Assembly: GCF_001690595.1 (NCBI RefSeq)
Contig: NZ_LZHH01000119.1
Location: forward strand, 1-39,909
Direction of reading: 5' to 3'
DNA: 39,909 nt
Origin: Gilliamella sp. Choc5-1
Lineage (GTDB): Bacteria; Pseudomonadota; Gammaproteobacteria; Enterobacterales; Orbaceae
The number at the start of each line of letters is the position of its first letter. Within the stretch, counting starts at the first letter, position 1. A program made the position numbers and the translations under genes. This document shows, piece by piece, positions 19,239-30,500 of the stretch. Below the pieces are notes generated by a model, which was given only the letters and a program-made list of their open reading frames with translations, made no database searches and was not told the DNA's origin.

Positions 19239-19275
19239 GGAAGCGCATAATACTGCGCTTCCTAAAAAGTGTCAA
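19239..19275 (-). promoter_or_regulatory. tRNA-Pro promoter within an inverted repeat
   Basis: On the minus strand TTGACA (19275-19270), a 17-base spacer and TATTAT (19252-19247) form a near-consensus sigma-70 promoter that fires into the tRNA. The -10 sits in the loop of an inverted repeat GGAAGCGCA (19239-19247) / TGCGCTTCC (19254-19262). The GC-rich stretch after the -10 is typical of stable-RNA promoters under stringent control. Confidence 0.7.
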
Positions 19276-19307
19276 TACCTACGATAAAAATTTATTCTGC
19301 TATGTCC

Positions 19308-20447
<1,140 letters not shown>

Positions 20448-20582
20448 TTAGTTAACCTCTTGCGACCAAATAAACAGTTTGGCGCTAATTATTGTTATAA
20501 TACGTCGTCGTATTACTAATTTGCGGCGCTAGTTTACCGTGCAAAGGTACAATAGACAATATTTGAAGGGAGATTAAGGCAT

Positions 20583-21254
20583 TTGAAGTGCATTGTTTTC
20601 TTTTTAATGTCATGTTTTTTATTGGTTGCTTGTCAATCCCAAAATAAAAAAACGACATTTATTATTACATCAGAACAAATTAAACACCTATCTGAACAAG
20701 ATATAGAGGCTATTGGCGCACAAGTGTGTGCTGATTCAGATAAACGATCTGTTATTGCTAATGATAATAGTTGGCTCAACCAAAAACTTGAAAGGTTAAC
20801 CGGAACGCTACCTAAAAAGATTAATAATATTGAAGTAAATTATAAAGTTTATTTAAATACAGATCCTAATGCATGGTCAACTGCTAGTGGCTGTATTCGC
20901 ATAAACAGTGGGTTAATAAAATTATTAAACGATAATGAATTACAGGCAGTTTTAGCTCATGAACAAGCACATATTGCTCTTAAACATGCTATAAAATCAT
21001 TTAGACTAGCCCCTTACGTTGAGATAACCAATAATGATGTAGTTATTCTTGTAAAAAAAGAGGTTGCTCAACAATATGAGTTTGAGGCCGATCATTATGC
21101 TTTGGAGTTATTAATGAGCAGAAATATAAATCCAACAGGGCTTGTAACTATGTTAAAAAAAATGCCCATTCATTCAACAAATAATACAACAACATCACAT
21201 CCATCAAATATAAAACGTATTGATCGTATTTTAGAAAAATTAGGTACTATATAA
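20583..21254 (+). CDS. M48-family metalloprotease lipoprotein, LoiP paralogue
   Basis: A 223-residue membrane-anchored zinc protease. The signal ends in the lipobox LLVAC (Cys at residue 17), the zinc-binding HEQAH follows in VLAHEQAHIALKHA, and the third ligand is likely Glu of EFEADHYALELL. It resembles LoiP (YggG) and the loiP gene at 22526, but is shorter and diverged: the middle segment VNYKVYLNTDPNAWSTASGCIRINSGLI is kept while the N-terminal linker and C-terminus are reduced. The start is taken as TTG at 20583, giving a full signal peptide with AAGG just upstream; ATG at 20607 would still leave a short one. M48 lipoproteins process or clear misfolded outer-membrane proteins. Confidence 0.82.
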   Translation: MKCIVFFLMSCFLLVACQSQNKKTTFIITSEQIKHLSEQDIEAIGAQVCADSDKRSVIANDNSWLNQKLERLTGTLPKKINNIEVNYKVYLNTDPNAWSTASGCIRINSGLIKLLNDNELQAVLAHEQAHIALKHAIKSFRLAPYVEITNNDVVILVKKEVAQQYEFEADHYALELLMSRNINPTGLVTMLKKMPIHSTNNTTTSHPSNIKRIDRILEKLGTI

Positions 21255-21341
21255 GTATTTATATAGATAGGTTTAATATAGCCAATAAAGTTTGAGCTTA
21301 GTTTGATTTTATTGACTACTTTCTTGATATTTAAAATATTT

Positions 21342-22373
21342 TTAATTTTTTGCTGTAATAAACATAGCATCACCATAACTAAAAAATCGATAGTTTTCTT
21401 TAACGGCATGTTGGTAAGCCTTCATGGTATTTTCGTAACCAGCGAAGGCAGAAACAAGCATAATCAAAGTTGATTCAGGTAAATGAAAATTGGTTATAAG
21501 TGAATCAATGACCTTAAATTGATAGCCAGGATAAATAAAAATTTGGGTATTGGCAAAAAAAGGTGCTATTTTCCCTGTTTTTTGTGCTGCACTTTCTAAA
21601 GCTCGAACAGAAGTTGTTCCCACAGCAATAACTTTTTTGTTTCGTGCTTTACATGCTAACACCGCTTCCACAACAGTTTCTGGCACTTCAGCATATTCAG
21701 AGTGCATAATATGGTTTTCAATGTTTTCAACCCTAACTGGTTGGAATGTTCCAGCTCCAACGTGTAGAGTGACAAATGCCATTTCGACGCCTTTCTGTTT
21801 TAGTTTTTCTAATAAAGGTTTATCGAAATGAAGACCGGCCGTGGGTGCAGCAACGGCTCCTGGCACTTTACTATACACTGTTTGATAAACTTCACGATCT
21901 TGTTCATTATCAGGACGATCAATATATGGTGGTAATGGAATATGGCCTATTTTATTTAAAATAGTAAGTACATCATCAGGAAATTGTAATTCGAATAAAG
22001 CATTATGGCGTGCTAGCATGGTAACACTAATAGTGGTATCTTCTCCTAGAATAAGCTCAGCACCTGCTTTTGGTGATTTAGATGCTTTAATATGTGCAAG
22101 GGCTCGATTATCATCTAGCAATCTTTCTATTAATATTTCGATTTTTCCACCTGAAGCTTTTTTGCCATATAATCGAGCAGGAATGACTCTGGTATTATTA
22201 AAAATAAGCAGATCACCTGGGTTGATTTTATCAATAATATCTGTAAATACATTATTCTCAATTTTACCTGTGTAACTATCAAGTGATAAAAGCCGACATG
22301 CACTTCTTGTTTCTGAAGGATGTTTAGCAATTAGCTCTTTTGGGAGATAAAAATCAAAATCGGATAGCTGCAT
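21342..22373 (-). CDS. queA: S-adenosylmethionine:tRNA ribosyltransferase-isomerase
   Basis: Transfers and rearranges the ribosyl part of S-adenosylmethionine onto preQ1 in tRNA to form epoxyqueuosine, the step after Tgt. It has 343 residues and is collinear with E. coli Que[94 protein letters not shown] and the end SYGDAMFI. I chose the ATG at 22373 because GAGG lies nine bases ahead of it; an upstream TTG (22388) in the same frame would sit on that ribosome site. The gene is enclosed by two related M48 lipoprotein genes on the other strand. Confidence 0.96.
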   Translation of the reverse strand: MQLSDFDFYLPKELIAKHPSETRSACRLLSLDSYTGKIENNVFTDIIDKINPGDLLIFNNTRVIPARLYGKKASGGKIEILIERLLDDNRALAHIKASKSPKAGAELILGEDTTISVTMLARHNALFELQFPDDVLTILNKIGHIPLPPYIDRPDNEQDREVYQTVYSKVPGAVAAPTAGLHFDKPLLEKLKQKGVEMAFVTLHVGAGTFQPVRVENIENHIMHSEYAEVPETVVEAVLACKARNKKVIAVGTTSVRALESAAQKTGKIAPFFANTQIFIYPGYQFKVIDSLITNFHLPESTLIMLVSAFAGYENTMKAYQHAVKENYRFFSYGDAMFITAKN

Positions 22374-22525
22374 AATCGTGTTCCTCAAAAATGAGGCATT
22401 AGTCTAAAGCCCTGATATTGTCTAATCAAGCAATTATTTGTTGATTATTATAAAAGTTACGTTAAAATTTGGATTGTCTAAAAAAATTAGGCGTTTAACA
22501 TTTATATTAATATAAGGAAAAGAGT

Positions 22526-23284
22526 ATGAATAAACATCAAAAAACATTGTTGGTTGCACTACCTTTAGTTGCTGCAATGTCACTCGTTGGTTGTAAAAAT
22601 ATGAGCGCAGATGACTTAACTAGTCTTGGCATGAAAGGTTTGAAAGCTGCTACTCTAAGTGATAATGATGTAAAAGCATTAAGTCAACAATCATGTGCTG
22701 AAATGGATGCACACTCAAAAGTTGCTTCACCAAAAAGCGCTTATGCTAAACGATTAAAGAAAATTGCTAAAGCACTTGGTAATAACTTAGACGGTACACC
22801 AATTAACTATAAAGTTTATATCACAAAAGATGTTAATGCATGGGCAATGGCTAATGGTTGTGTTCGTGTTTATAGTGGTTTAATGGACATGATGACTGAT
22901 AATGAAATTCAAGGTGTTTTAGGTCACGAATTAGGTCATGTTGCTTTAGGCCATAGTAAAAAAGCAATGCAGGTTGCTTATGCTACTGAAATCGCACGTG
23001 ATGCTGCTGCAGCGTCAGGTAATGCAACAATAGCTTCTCTATCTAAATCTAAATTAGGGGCTTTAGCATCAGCAGTAATTAATTCTCAGTTTTCACAAAA
23101 ACAAGAGCAAGATGCAGATAATTATTCTTTCGATTACTTAGTTAAAAGAAAAATTAATCCAGCAGGTCTAGCATCAGCATTTGATAAATTAGGTGGTGGT
23201 GATGCATCTATATTAAGTAGTCACCCATCTTCATCAGATCGCGCTAAAAACATCCGTAAAAAAATAGCAGATTTAAAAAAATAA
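22526..23284 (+). CDS. loiP: Metalloprotease LoiP (M48 lipoprotein)
   Basis: Zinc protease tethered to the outer membrane; in E. coli it acts at low osmolarity with BepA in envelope quality control. The 252 residues match E. coli LoiP along the whole length. Signal with lipobox SLVGC (Cys about 23), MSADDLTSLGMKGLKA, INYKVYITKDVNAWAMANGC, VYSGLMDMMTDNEIQGVLGHELGHVALGHSKK with the HExxH zinc motif, and SQFSQKQEQDADNYSFDYL with the third ligand. It ends SSHPSSSDRAKNIRKKI. AAGGAAAAG precedes the ATG. It is followed by an intrinsic terminator, so it forms a single-gene unit. Confidence 0.94.
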   Translation: MNKHQKTLLVALPLVAAMSLVGCKNMSADDLTSLGMKGLKAATLSDNDVKALSQQSCAEMDAHSKVASPKSAYAKRLKKIAKALGNNLDGTPINYKVYITKDVNAWAMANGCVRVYSGLMDMMTDNEIQGVLGHELGHVALGHSKKAMQVAYATEIARDAAAASGNATIASLSKSKLGALASAVINSQFSQKQEQDADNYSFDYLVKRKINPAGLASAFDKLGGGDASILSSHPSSSDRAKNIRKKIADLKK

Positions 23285-23307
23285 ATGCTGCGTAGCAGCC
23301 TAAGTTG

Positions 23308-23332
23308 AAAAGCGCCACTACGGCGCTTTTTT
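23308..23332 (+). terminator. Intrinsic terminator of loiP
   Basis: AAAAGCGCC, loop ACTAC, GGCGCTTTT continuing into a run of seven T. A second small hairpin GCTGC-GTA-GCAGC stands directly after the stop (23287-23299). Confidence 0.85.
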
Positions 23333-23401
23333 TATTTTTAAATTATTAAAATCAACTTATTCCTCAAAAATTAATATTCAAATAACCCCAAATACATAAT
23401 G

Positions 23402-23586
23402 TGTAGGAGAACACCAATGGTTAGGCTACTGACTATAAAGCGTCTAGCTAAATTGGTGACAGTTATTTTTCTTTATGATATCAGCCTTTATCGCTTGTTT
23501 GTGATTGAGCGTTAATTTTGTTTTTTTGTGTATATTAATTATAGTATTTTATCAAATTACTGTAAATAACACGAGGAATTTCAACA
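23402..23586 (-). mobile_element. 185-base deleted IS481-like relic (fossil B)
   Basis: It is related to fossil A (11229-11798): about 160 bases align over the left end and the start of the transposase. The ends read inward are TGTAGGAGAACACC (23402) and TGTTGAAATTCCTCGTG (23586, other strand). The minus strand still reads NIHKKTKLTLNHKQAIKADI, with the start codon changed to ATT, and after a frame break ITVTNLARRFIVSS, the helix-turn-helix of an IS481-type transposase. Everything after that is gone. It is a MITE-like deletion product located 360 bases upstream of the barrel gene. Confidence 0.6.
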
Positions 23587-23946
23587 AATAACTATTGAAT
23601 ATTTGGAATGATAAAGGTATTATTGCGACGAAAATTTTTTGATAATTAATCGTAAATAATTTTATTTTGTAATTATCTTTAAATTAATTGTTCGGGCATC
23701 AATCATCTTTGTTGGTATTAACTTTATATTTAAAACCAATACTAACTAAACGGTTTTTGATAGTTACTATAAATTGTAAAATTATGAATCCATTGTTTAT
23801 AACGATGACATATTATTATATAAATTACGGATGCATTAATGGAAATTGTTGTATTAACTAATAAATAGACTGTTATTGTCACTGACAGTGGTTTATGGTT
23901 AATGAAAAAACAAACAATTGATATTAAGAAAAAGGAAGTAAGAGTA
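23587..23946. promoter_or_regulatory. Upstream region of the barrel gene
   Basis: About 360 AT-rich bases between fossil B and the barrel gene, without a convincing gene. It must hold the promoter of the barrel/giant pair, but no clear -35/-10 pair stands out. The small palindrome CACTGACAGTG lies at 23880-23890, and AAAGGAAG about ten bases before the ATG at 23947 is a good ribosome site. No recognisable riboswitch fold, such as a cyclic-di-GMP aptamer, was found. Confidence 0.35.
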
Positions 23947-26900
23947 ATGAAAAAACATAACTGGGTTCGGTATTTGCCTTGCCTGGGTGTAAGTGCCGCT
24001 TTTTTATTTAGTTCAAATACTATTTATGCTAACACACACCATGTACCTAAACTAAATGTTATTCGAGATGAATTTAATACAGAAGAGAAACTTAATCTCA
24101 GTATTTATAATCCAAAAGTGAAATTAACCTCTGATGGGTTATTTACCGCGCCAATGGGGTTTTATGTTTACACCAACTACCCAACAAAAATAGCCGAGTA
24201 TCAAATCACAATTTACCGACAATCAGATTTGGATAATCAACGGCCTTTAAAAACGTTACGCTTTAGTGATATTAGCCCTTATGAAGCAGTATTATGGAAT
24301 GGTGATACCAATAATGGTGAGCCGTTATCGATTGATACAGAATATAAAGCGATTTTAACCACAACCAGTCATACAGGTTTAAAAGATAATGTTTATGCGG
24401 TGATGTTTCGTACTCTTGGTCATGGTGTAACTCAAGAAAGCGATTTTGTATCCTATGCTAAATCAAACGTCGAAGTTGATTTGGTTAATAACGATACGTT
24501 ATTTTATGGTCAGCTAAAATCCGACAGTACTATTCCTGGTTTTGGGCAAAGTCGTATCGATCATCAAGGTATTGTTACAGATGCTCAAGATCGTAAAGTT
24601 GTGATACAAATGAGCGGGTTGAGCGATAAGAAAGAAGTCACGTTAAATGGTCAGCGATTGGTGGTGGATAATCATGGTCGTGCCATGCGTGAGATGATTT
24701 TATCTCCGGGCGAATATCAATTTAATTTAAGTTGGCAAGATGAAAATGGTCAACTTCAATCCCAAAATGAGACATTGGTTGTTGAACAAGAAGACGATAT
24801 TTTTTACGTAGGTATTGTAGATATCACTTATGCACAAAATAATGTGACAGGTGAAGGTAAAGCCATATTAGAAGAGGCTGACAGTCATCATTACAGTGGC
24901 AAAGGGAGTTGGGACGGTCGAGTTGCGTTCTATTTGAAGGCAAATAAAGGTGATTACCGTTTAACGGCCCATTTAGATACTACTGAAACCCAATTGAAAA
25001 ATGCGTTTGGGCATTTAGGTGAAAAAGACCCGAGTCGTTTTGTGCGAGAGCTTGATCCACAATCTTACTATCCTATTTATGGTGATGATTCGACGACTGA
25101 AAGTGATGTTGATACAGAAGGTAAGTTTTATATCAAATTAGAAAAAGGAAAAAGTTACGGTTTATGGGGTAATTACAACACTCAAATTACAGGTAATGAG
25201 TTTGCTAATTTTAATCGCAGTTTATACGGAGCAAAGTTATACCATGAAAGCGAGGAAACCACACAATATGGAGATACGCGCACGTTAGCAACGGTTTTTT
25301 TATCTAATGGAGAGACACGAGGTAGCCATAATGAATTGGCGTCAACGGGCGGTAGTTTATACTTTCTAAAACATCAACGTATTACTGAAGGCAGTTTAAA
25401 ACTGTCCATTGAAGTGCGTGACCGTGACACCGGTCGGGTCATTAGTACTAGCACGTTAACTGAAGGTGTGGATTATGAAGTTAATCAGTTTCAGGGACGG
25501 GTGATGTTAACCAAAGCATTGCCAATGACCAGTAATGGTGGCGTAGGTAGTTCAATTATTGAGGGCGGTGGTAACTTAGTCGGTGGCGATCCTGTGTGGA
25601 TTATCGCTGAATATGAATATTATGCTGATGGTTTTGATTTAGACGGTCAAAAAGTGTTTGGTGGACGAGCTTATAATTGGCTCAATGACCATATTCGTAT
25701 TGGCGGGACCTATATTAATGAAGACCAGTCAAGTGGTGATAATTATGAATTGAAAGGAGTTGATTTAATTCTTCGCCCAACTCAAGGTACCCATACTCAA
25801 ATGGAATATGCTAAAACCAAAGCGGGATTAAGTGATATTTTTGTTTCAAGCAATGGGGGATTGTCATTTAATCAAACGGTACTGTCAGGTGATACACGGG
25901 GTGCTGCGTGGAAAGTTGAGCAAAAAATTGATTTCAATGATTTTACTGAGCAAGATATTCCATTGACCTTTAAAGGTTACTACTCAAAACAGCAGGAAGG
26001 TTTTTCAACTTTTGCTAAAGCGCGCAGCAGTGATTTAGAAGAGTGGGGCGGTGAACTGCGTTATGATTTTGAGCAAGACAAACAAGGTGTACTTGTGGGT
26101 TACAGTCAGGAAAATGATCTGGCTAACTATATTGAAAAAATTACTCGTGCGCAGTATTACACTACCTTAGGTGATGAGTATAAAGCCGCATTTGAGTTAC
26201 TACACCGTAATGACCATAATTATGGTGAAAAGAGCACACATGAAGCATTAATTGCCGCTAAATTGGAGCGCAGTTTTTTTGCTGGTCGGGATAAAGGGTA
26301 TATTATTCAGCAATTAACCATGGACAAATCGGGTGATGTGGCAGATGATAACCGTACCACGATTGGTTATAACTCACAAATTACCGATAGTATTAATGTT
26401 GGTGCAGAAATTTTTGCATCCAATCGGGGAGCTGGTGGCGGGCTTCAGGCGGGTTGGGATGTCAATGAGCAGACTAATTTGTACACAAAACTTTTAAATG
26501 ATGTGGATTCTACTTCCGGACGAGGTATTACCACGGTAGTGGGGGGGCGCACCAAAGCGACCAGTGAGATGGAGCTCTATTCTGAGCGTCAATTTAAAAC
26601 TAGCAAAATCGATCATACCACTTCTGATGTGTATGGCGTCAGTTATAAACCTACCGAAGCGCAATTTATTGAAGGCTCTTACTCCGTGGGGCGTGTAAAC
26701 AACCGTAATCGTGACCGCACCAGTTTATCGGGTCATGATGAAACCCGTCGTGATATTTATGCGGCTGGTTACGGCTATAAAAATGATTGGTTTCAAATTC
26801 GTAATCGTCTGGAATATCGGATTGATCAAGGAGATGACCGAATAAGACAATGGGTGACCACCAATCGAGCAAAAACCATTGTCAGTGAAAACCTAAGCTG

Positions 26901-27504
26901 GTTGGCTCAGTTTGATTTTGCCAAAACTTTTGGTAATAAAGATAATTCGAATGATGTGGTAAGCAACTATACCGAATCAATGCTAGGTTTTGCTTATCGT
27001 CCAAAATTAATAAATAACCTGAATTTATTTGGGAAACTTACCTATGTTTATGGGTTAGATCCTGACGATCAGTTGATAGCGAATTCAACCTCATCGAGTG
27101 AAAAACGATATACCTCAAGTTTGTATGACCAAAAGAGTTGGGTATGGTCTTTAGAAGGTGTTTATGAATGGAATGCAAATTGGGAAACGGCGTTTAAAGC
27201 AGCCCATAGGCAAGGTCATTTACGTTATAAAAATGAAAGTAATTGGTACTCATCAGGAGCTAGTTTGTATGCACTGCGTATAAATTATAAGACAGGCGAT
27301 TGGGAGTATCAGGTAGAAGGTCGTACGTTACGTACTGATTTAGCGAATGACCATAAAGATGGTTTTGTTACTAGTATTTATCGCAATATTGGTGATAATA
27401 TTAAAATGGGAGTAGGTTATAACTTTACAGATTATAACGACAATTTAACGCACCTGAACTATCGTTCACACGGTTGGTTTGTCAATGTAGTAGGGAGTTT
27501 CTAA
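23947..27504 (+). CDS. Large outer-membrane beta-barrel protein, partner of the giant repeat protein
   Basis: An 1185-residue protein of uncharacterised type. The signal peptide ends near IYANT (residue 29). An N-terminal beta domain (about 30-150) has a FlgD/Ig-like hairpin (AVLWNGDTNNGEPLS), followed by a second beta domain to about 300 (EVTLNGQRLVVDNHG). A conserved block then reads DPSRFVRELDPQSYYPIYGD and YIKLEKGKSYGLWGNYNT, known to me from barrels that accompany SdrD/DUF11 proteins in other proteobacteria. From about residue 460 alternating strands run to the end, GWFVNVVGSF, with the terminal Phe expected of a BAM-assembled barrel. Start: ATG 23947 (AAAGGA upstream, signal at the N-terminus), not the in-frame ATG 23902. 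The giant gene follows at once. Role as exporter or anchor of the giant protein is inference. Confidence 0.82.
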   Translation: MKKHNWVRYLPCLGVSAAFLFSSNTIYANTHHVPKLNVIRDEFNTEEKLNLSIYNPKVKLTSDGLFTAPMGFYVYTNYPTKIAEYQITIYRQSDLDNQRPLKTLRFSDISPYEAVLWNGDTNNGEPLSIDTEYKAILTTTSHTGLKDNVYAVMFRTLGHGVTQESDFVSYAKSNVEVDLVNNDTLFYGQLKSDSTIPGFGQSRIDHQGIVTDAQDRKVVIQMSGLSDKKEVTLNGQRLVVDNHGRAMREMILSPGEYQFNLSWQDENGQLQSQNETLVVEQEDDIFYVGIVDITYAQNNVTGEGKAILEEADSHHYSGKGSWDGRVAFYLKANKGDYRLTAHLDTTETQLKNAFGHLGEKDPSRFVRELDPQSYYPIYGDDSTTESDVDTEGKFYIKLEKGKSYGLWGNYNTQITGNEFANFNRSLYGAKLYHESEETTQYGDTRTLATVFLSNGETRGSHNELASTGGSLYFLKHQRITEGSLKLSIEVRDRDTGRVISTSTLTEGVDYEVNQFQGRVMLTKALPMTSNGGVGSSIIEGGGNLVGGDPVWIIAEYEYYADGFDLDGQKVFGGRAYNWLNDHIRIGGTYINEDQSSGDNYELKGVDLILRPTQGTHTQMEYAKTKAGLSDIFVSSNGGLSFNQTVLSGDTRGAAWKVEQKIDFNDFTEQDIPLTFKGYYSKQQEGFSTFAKARSSDLEEWGGELRYDFEQDKQGVLVGYSQENDLANYIEKITRAQYYTTLGDEYKAAFELLHRNDHNYGEKSTHEALIAAKLERSFFAGRDKGYIIQQLTMDKSGDVADDNRTTIGYNSQITDSINVGAEIFASNRGAGGGLQAGWDVNEQTNLYTKLLNDVDSTSGRGITTVVGGRTKATSEMELYSERQFKTSKIDHTTSDVYGVSYKPTEAQFIEGSYSVGRVNNRNRDRTSLSGHDETRRDIYAAGYGYKNDWFQIRNRLEYRIDQGDDRIRQWVTTNRAKTIVSENLSWLAQFDFAKTFGNKDNSNDVVSNYTESMLGFAYRPKLINNLNLFGKLTYVYGLDPDDQLIANSTSSSEKRYTSSLYDQKSWVWSLEGVYEWNANWETAFKAAHRQGHLRYKNESNWYSSGASLYALRINYKTGDWEYQVEGRTLRTDLANDHKDGFVTSIYRNIGDNIKMGVGYNFTDYNDNLTHLNYRSHGWFVNVVGSF

Positions 27505-27584
27505 TGGACAGTTGGCAAAGTGTAGAAATTGAAAAAGTTAAAATGCAAGTTGAAAGGAAATTACGCATATCAGGAGAAGAGATA

Positions 27585-30500
27585 ATGCGAACTGAGCATA
27601 ATGCAGCAGTGGATATGAAAGCGAAAAGTAGCAGGAAAACATGTGGCTATGGACAAAAGCCAATGTTCAAATGTGCAAAAGGATTCTTGGCTTCAGCCTT
27701 TATATCATTGATGACGATATCGGCGGCAAACGCGTTTCCGGTATCCGGTACGGTCTATTTGGACTATGATAACACGGCAACAAAAACAGAGATGCCATTA
27801 ATTGGTTTGAAGGTTGAATTATATGATGACAAAGGTAATTTAGTTTCTAATGCTGACACAGATAGCAAAGGAAAATATGTATTAGAAGCACCAGCTTTAA
27901 CCTCTTATAAGATTGTCGCAAAAACAGACAAAGATGAGGTTGTAGAAGATTCAGTCACACTCATAGCAGACACCGGTGAATCGAAAAATCTATTTTTAAA
28001 AGGTAAGGGTGGCGACATTCAGTTATCGATAAAAGATGATAAAGGAATGGGCGCAAAAAATATTCCAGTTAAATTCATTAATTCAGCGGTAGCTGGTGAA
28101 TTGGAAATGGCATCTAAAGATAGCGGTGTGATAGAGATCAAAAATACGTTAAAAGAAATTTCGTATATCGCTGTAATCAATGTAAATTCTTTTATAGAAG
28201 ATACAAGTAATGCAAAAAAATATGCATTATGGGATGCTACATTACCGGATAATACGCATGATTATGTAGAGAGCATGACATTCAATATGGACGGTGCCAA
28301 TAAAGCAGGTACCTTCAATATTAAAGAGCGTAATGAATGGGGTATTGATGGTATAGTTGCAATCGATCAGGATAATAATGGTATCTATGGTGCCGATGTT
28401 GATACGGGTGCAATAGGGATGAATGTTGAGCTTTATTATCCGGGCACGACAACCAAAGTATTGGGCACAAAAACCATTACCACAAAGGAAAATGGTAAAT
28501 ATCATTTTGAAAATTTAGCTGTAGAAAGCTACGATATTAAAGTGACCAATGTTGCTGCACCTTATATCCCAGTAGGGAAAATGGAAGCAAAAGTTACAAT
28601 ATCGAATTCAACAGCTTTGACTAGCGGTCCAGACTTTTTACTACAAATAGACCCAAATGATACTAAGTTGCCTAGTATATCAGGTTATGTATTTGTTCTA
28701 TCAGAACAACATATGCCAATGGGTCCCGACTCTGGTGAAAGTTTTAATACTTTACCTGCGGCAAACAGTATTTACTTTGAAACTCCAGTAGAACTTTACC
28801 AACATGATGGAATGACATGGAAAAAGATAGCAACTCAAAAATCGAATAAAAAAAATGGATTATATCAATTCCGTGGCTTGGCTAGTGGAAAAGACTATAA
28901 AGTTGTTCTTAAAGAATCAGGCATAGATTTAAATAAATATGCTTTTGTCAATGATACTGATGGTAAATCGTCTAGTACTTCACCTGAATCAAAAAGCCGT
29001 CATAAAGGTAGAGTAACTTTAAGTAATGGTAAACAAGATAATATTGGACCAAGAGAAATTACAATACCTAGTTTAGGACAAGGAATAAAGTCTAATCAAA
29101 ACTTTTGGTATTCTCAGGTACGTTCTGATTTAGGTATGCTTAAGGTAGTAAGTAATATAGCTACCGCTAATAATAGATCAACTTGGGGGGGAGGTCTTAA
29201 TGGTATTTCAACAACAACAGCTTCGACTTACATGAAAGTGTCTTTTTATGAGGAAGATGGCGTTACTCCAGTTCTTGATTCAAAAGGAAAACCATTAGTT
29301 GGAATTTACTATAGTCCGGGTTACTATGGTTTAATAGGAGAATTAAAGGTACCGGTAGAGCGTGCAGGTATATACGTTTATAAAATAGATGAAATTGATG
29401 ATGGATTGATAATTGAACGCTCAACTACTAACTATGTATTAACAATATTACCAAGTAAATCAATAGATAGTAATATGGTTTTTAAACCTGAAAAACCAAA
29501 TACTATTTCAGGTTATATTTACCTCAACAATAGTCATCCTGGTACTACAGGCAATTATGATCCTAATGTTGATATTCCTATTAGCGCTGCTCGAGTTTCG
29601 TTATATCGCAAACAACCTAATGGAAATTACAATTTAATTACGGATTTTGGTACAAATAGTGATGGTTTTTATAATCTGACCAACCTACCTGATGGTGAAT
29701 ATAAAGTTTATGCTAAACCACTTTTTGGTAGTCAAAGTAATGTTGGTTCAAATGATGTTGAGCTTGAAAACAATGATCAAGGCACAGGAGTACAGAAAAA
29801 TCAATCAGTCATTGAATTAAATATCAGTGGTGGCAAGGTTTATAATACTAACACTAATTTTTGGTATAAGCTGAAAGAACAAGATTATATTATTCGTGGC
29901 AGTGTTCACTTAGACACAAATGATGAAGACGGTAAGAATAAGCTCAATGCACAACATGATTTCGGCCTTTTCGATGCAACAGTTTTACTTTGCCGTGACG
30001 GTAATGAAGATGATTGTATCGTTGGTGGTAAAAATTATATCGCTCATCAAATTACAGATAAAAGTGGCGAATTTAAATTTACCGGCATTGATGGTATTCA
30101 TTCTGGCGTAAATTACATGATTAAAGCTGTACGTTCAGGAACCACTCCTGTAACCAACAGTAGTGAAGGACTTGCATCAACTTATACTGTGAAATTTGAT
30201 AAGCTTGGACCACCAATAATTAAACGCTTTTTAATGCAAGGCGTTGCTGATGTTTATGTGTATCCTACCAACGATTTAGATGGTGATAGGAAAGCGAAAG
30301 GAGTATCTACGCCTGAGAATGGAAAAGGTAAATCTGTATTATATTTCTGGGATGGCAGTAATTATCAAGAGTGGAAAAAAGGTCTTGGAAACTTTTTTGA
30401 TTCGGTTTTAATAAGAAATTTACCACAAGGAAAATACCGTATAATTCATAACACAGGTGCGGCGTATATCGATATTGCAGATATGGATCCTGAAACACCT

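Noticed and set aside
22374-22525. A preQ1 riboswitch before queA, or before tgt (20445-20582)
   Set aside because: No pseudoknot-like core with the typical A-rich tail was recognised; the tgt upstream region shows only short repeats (GGCGCTA twice, TAATACG/CGTATTA).
23902-23946. Earlier ATG of the barrel gene
   Set aside because: It would put 15 polar residues ahead of a normal signal peptide and has no ribosome site, whereas 23947 has AAAGGA.
23587-23946. A cyclic-di-GMP riboswitch before the barrel gene
   Set aside because: Expected because adhesins often have one, but no conserved aptamer core was visible.
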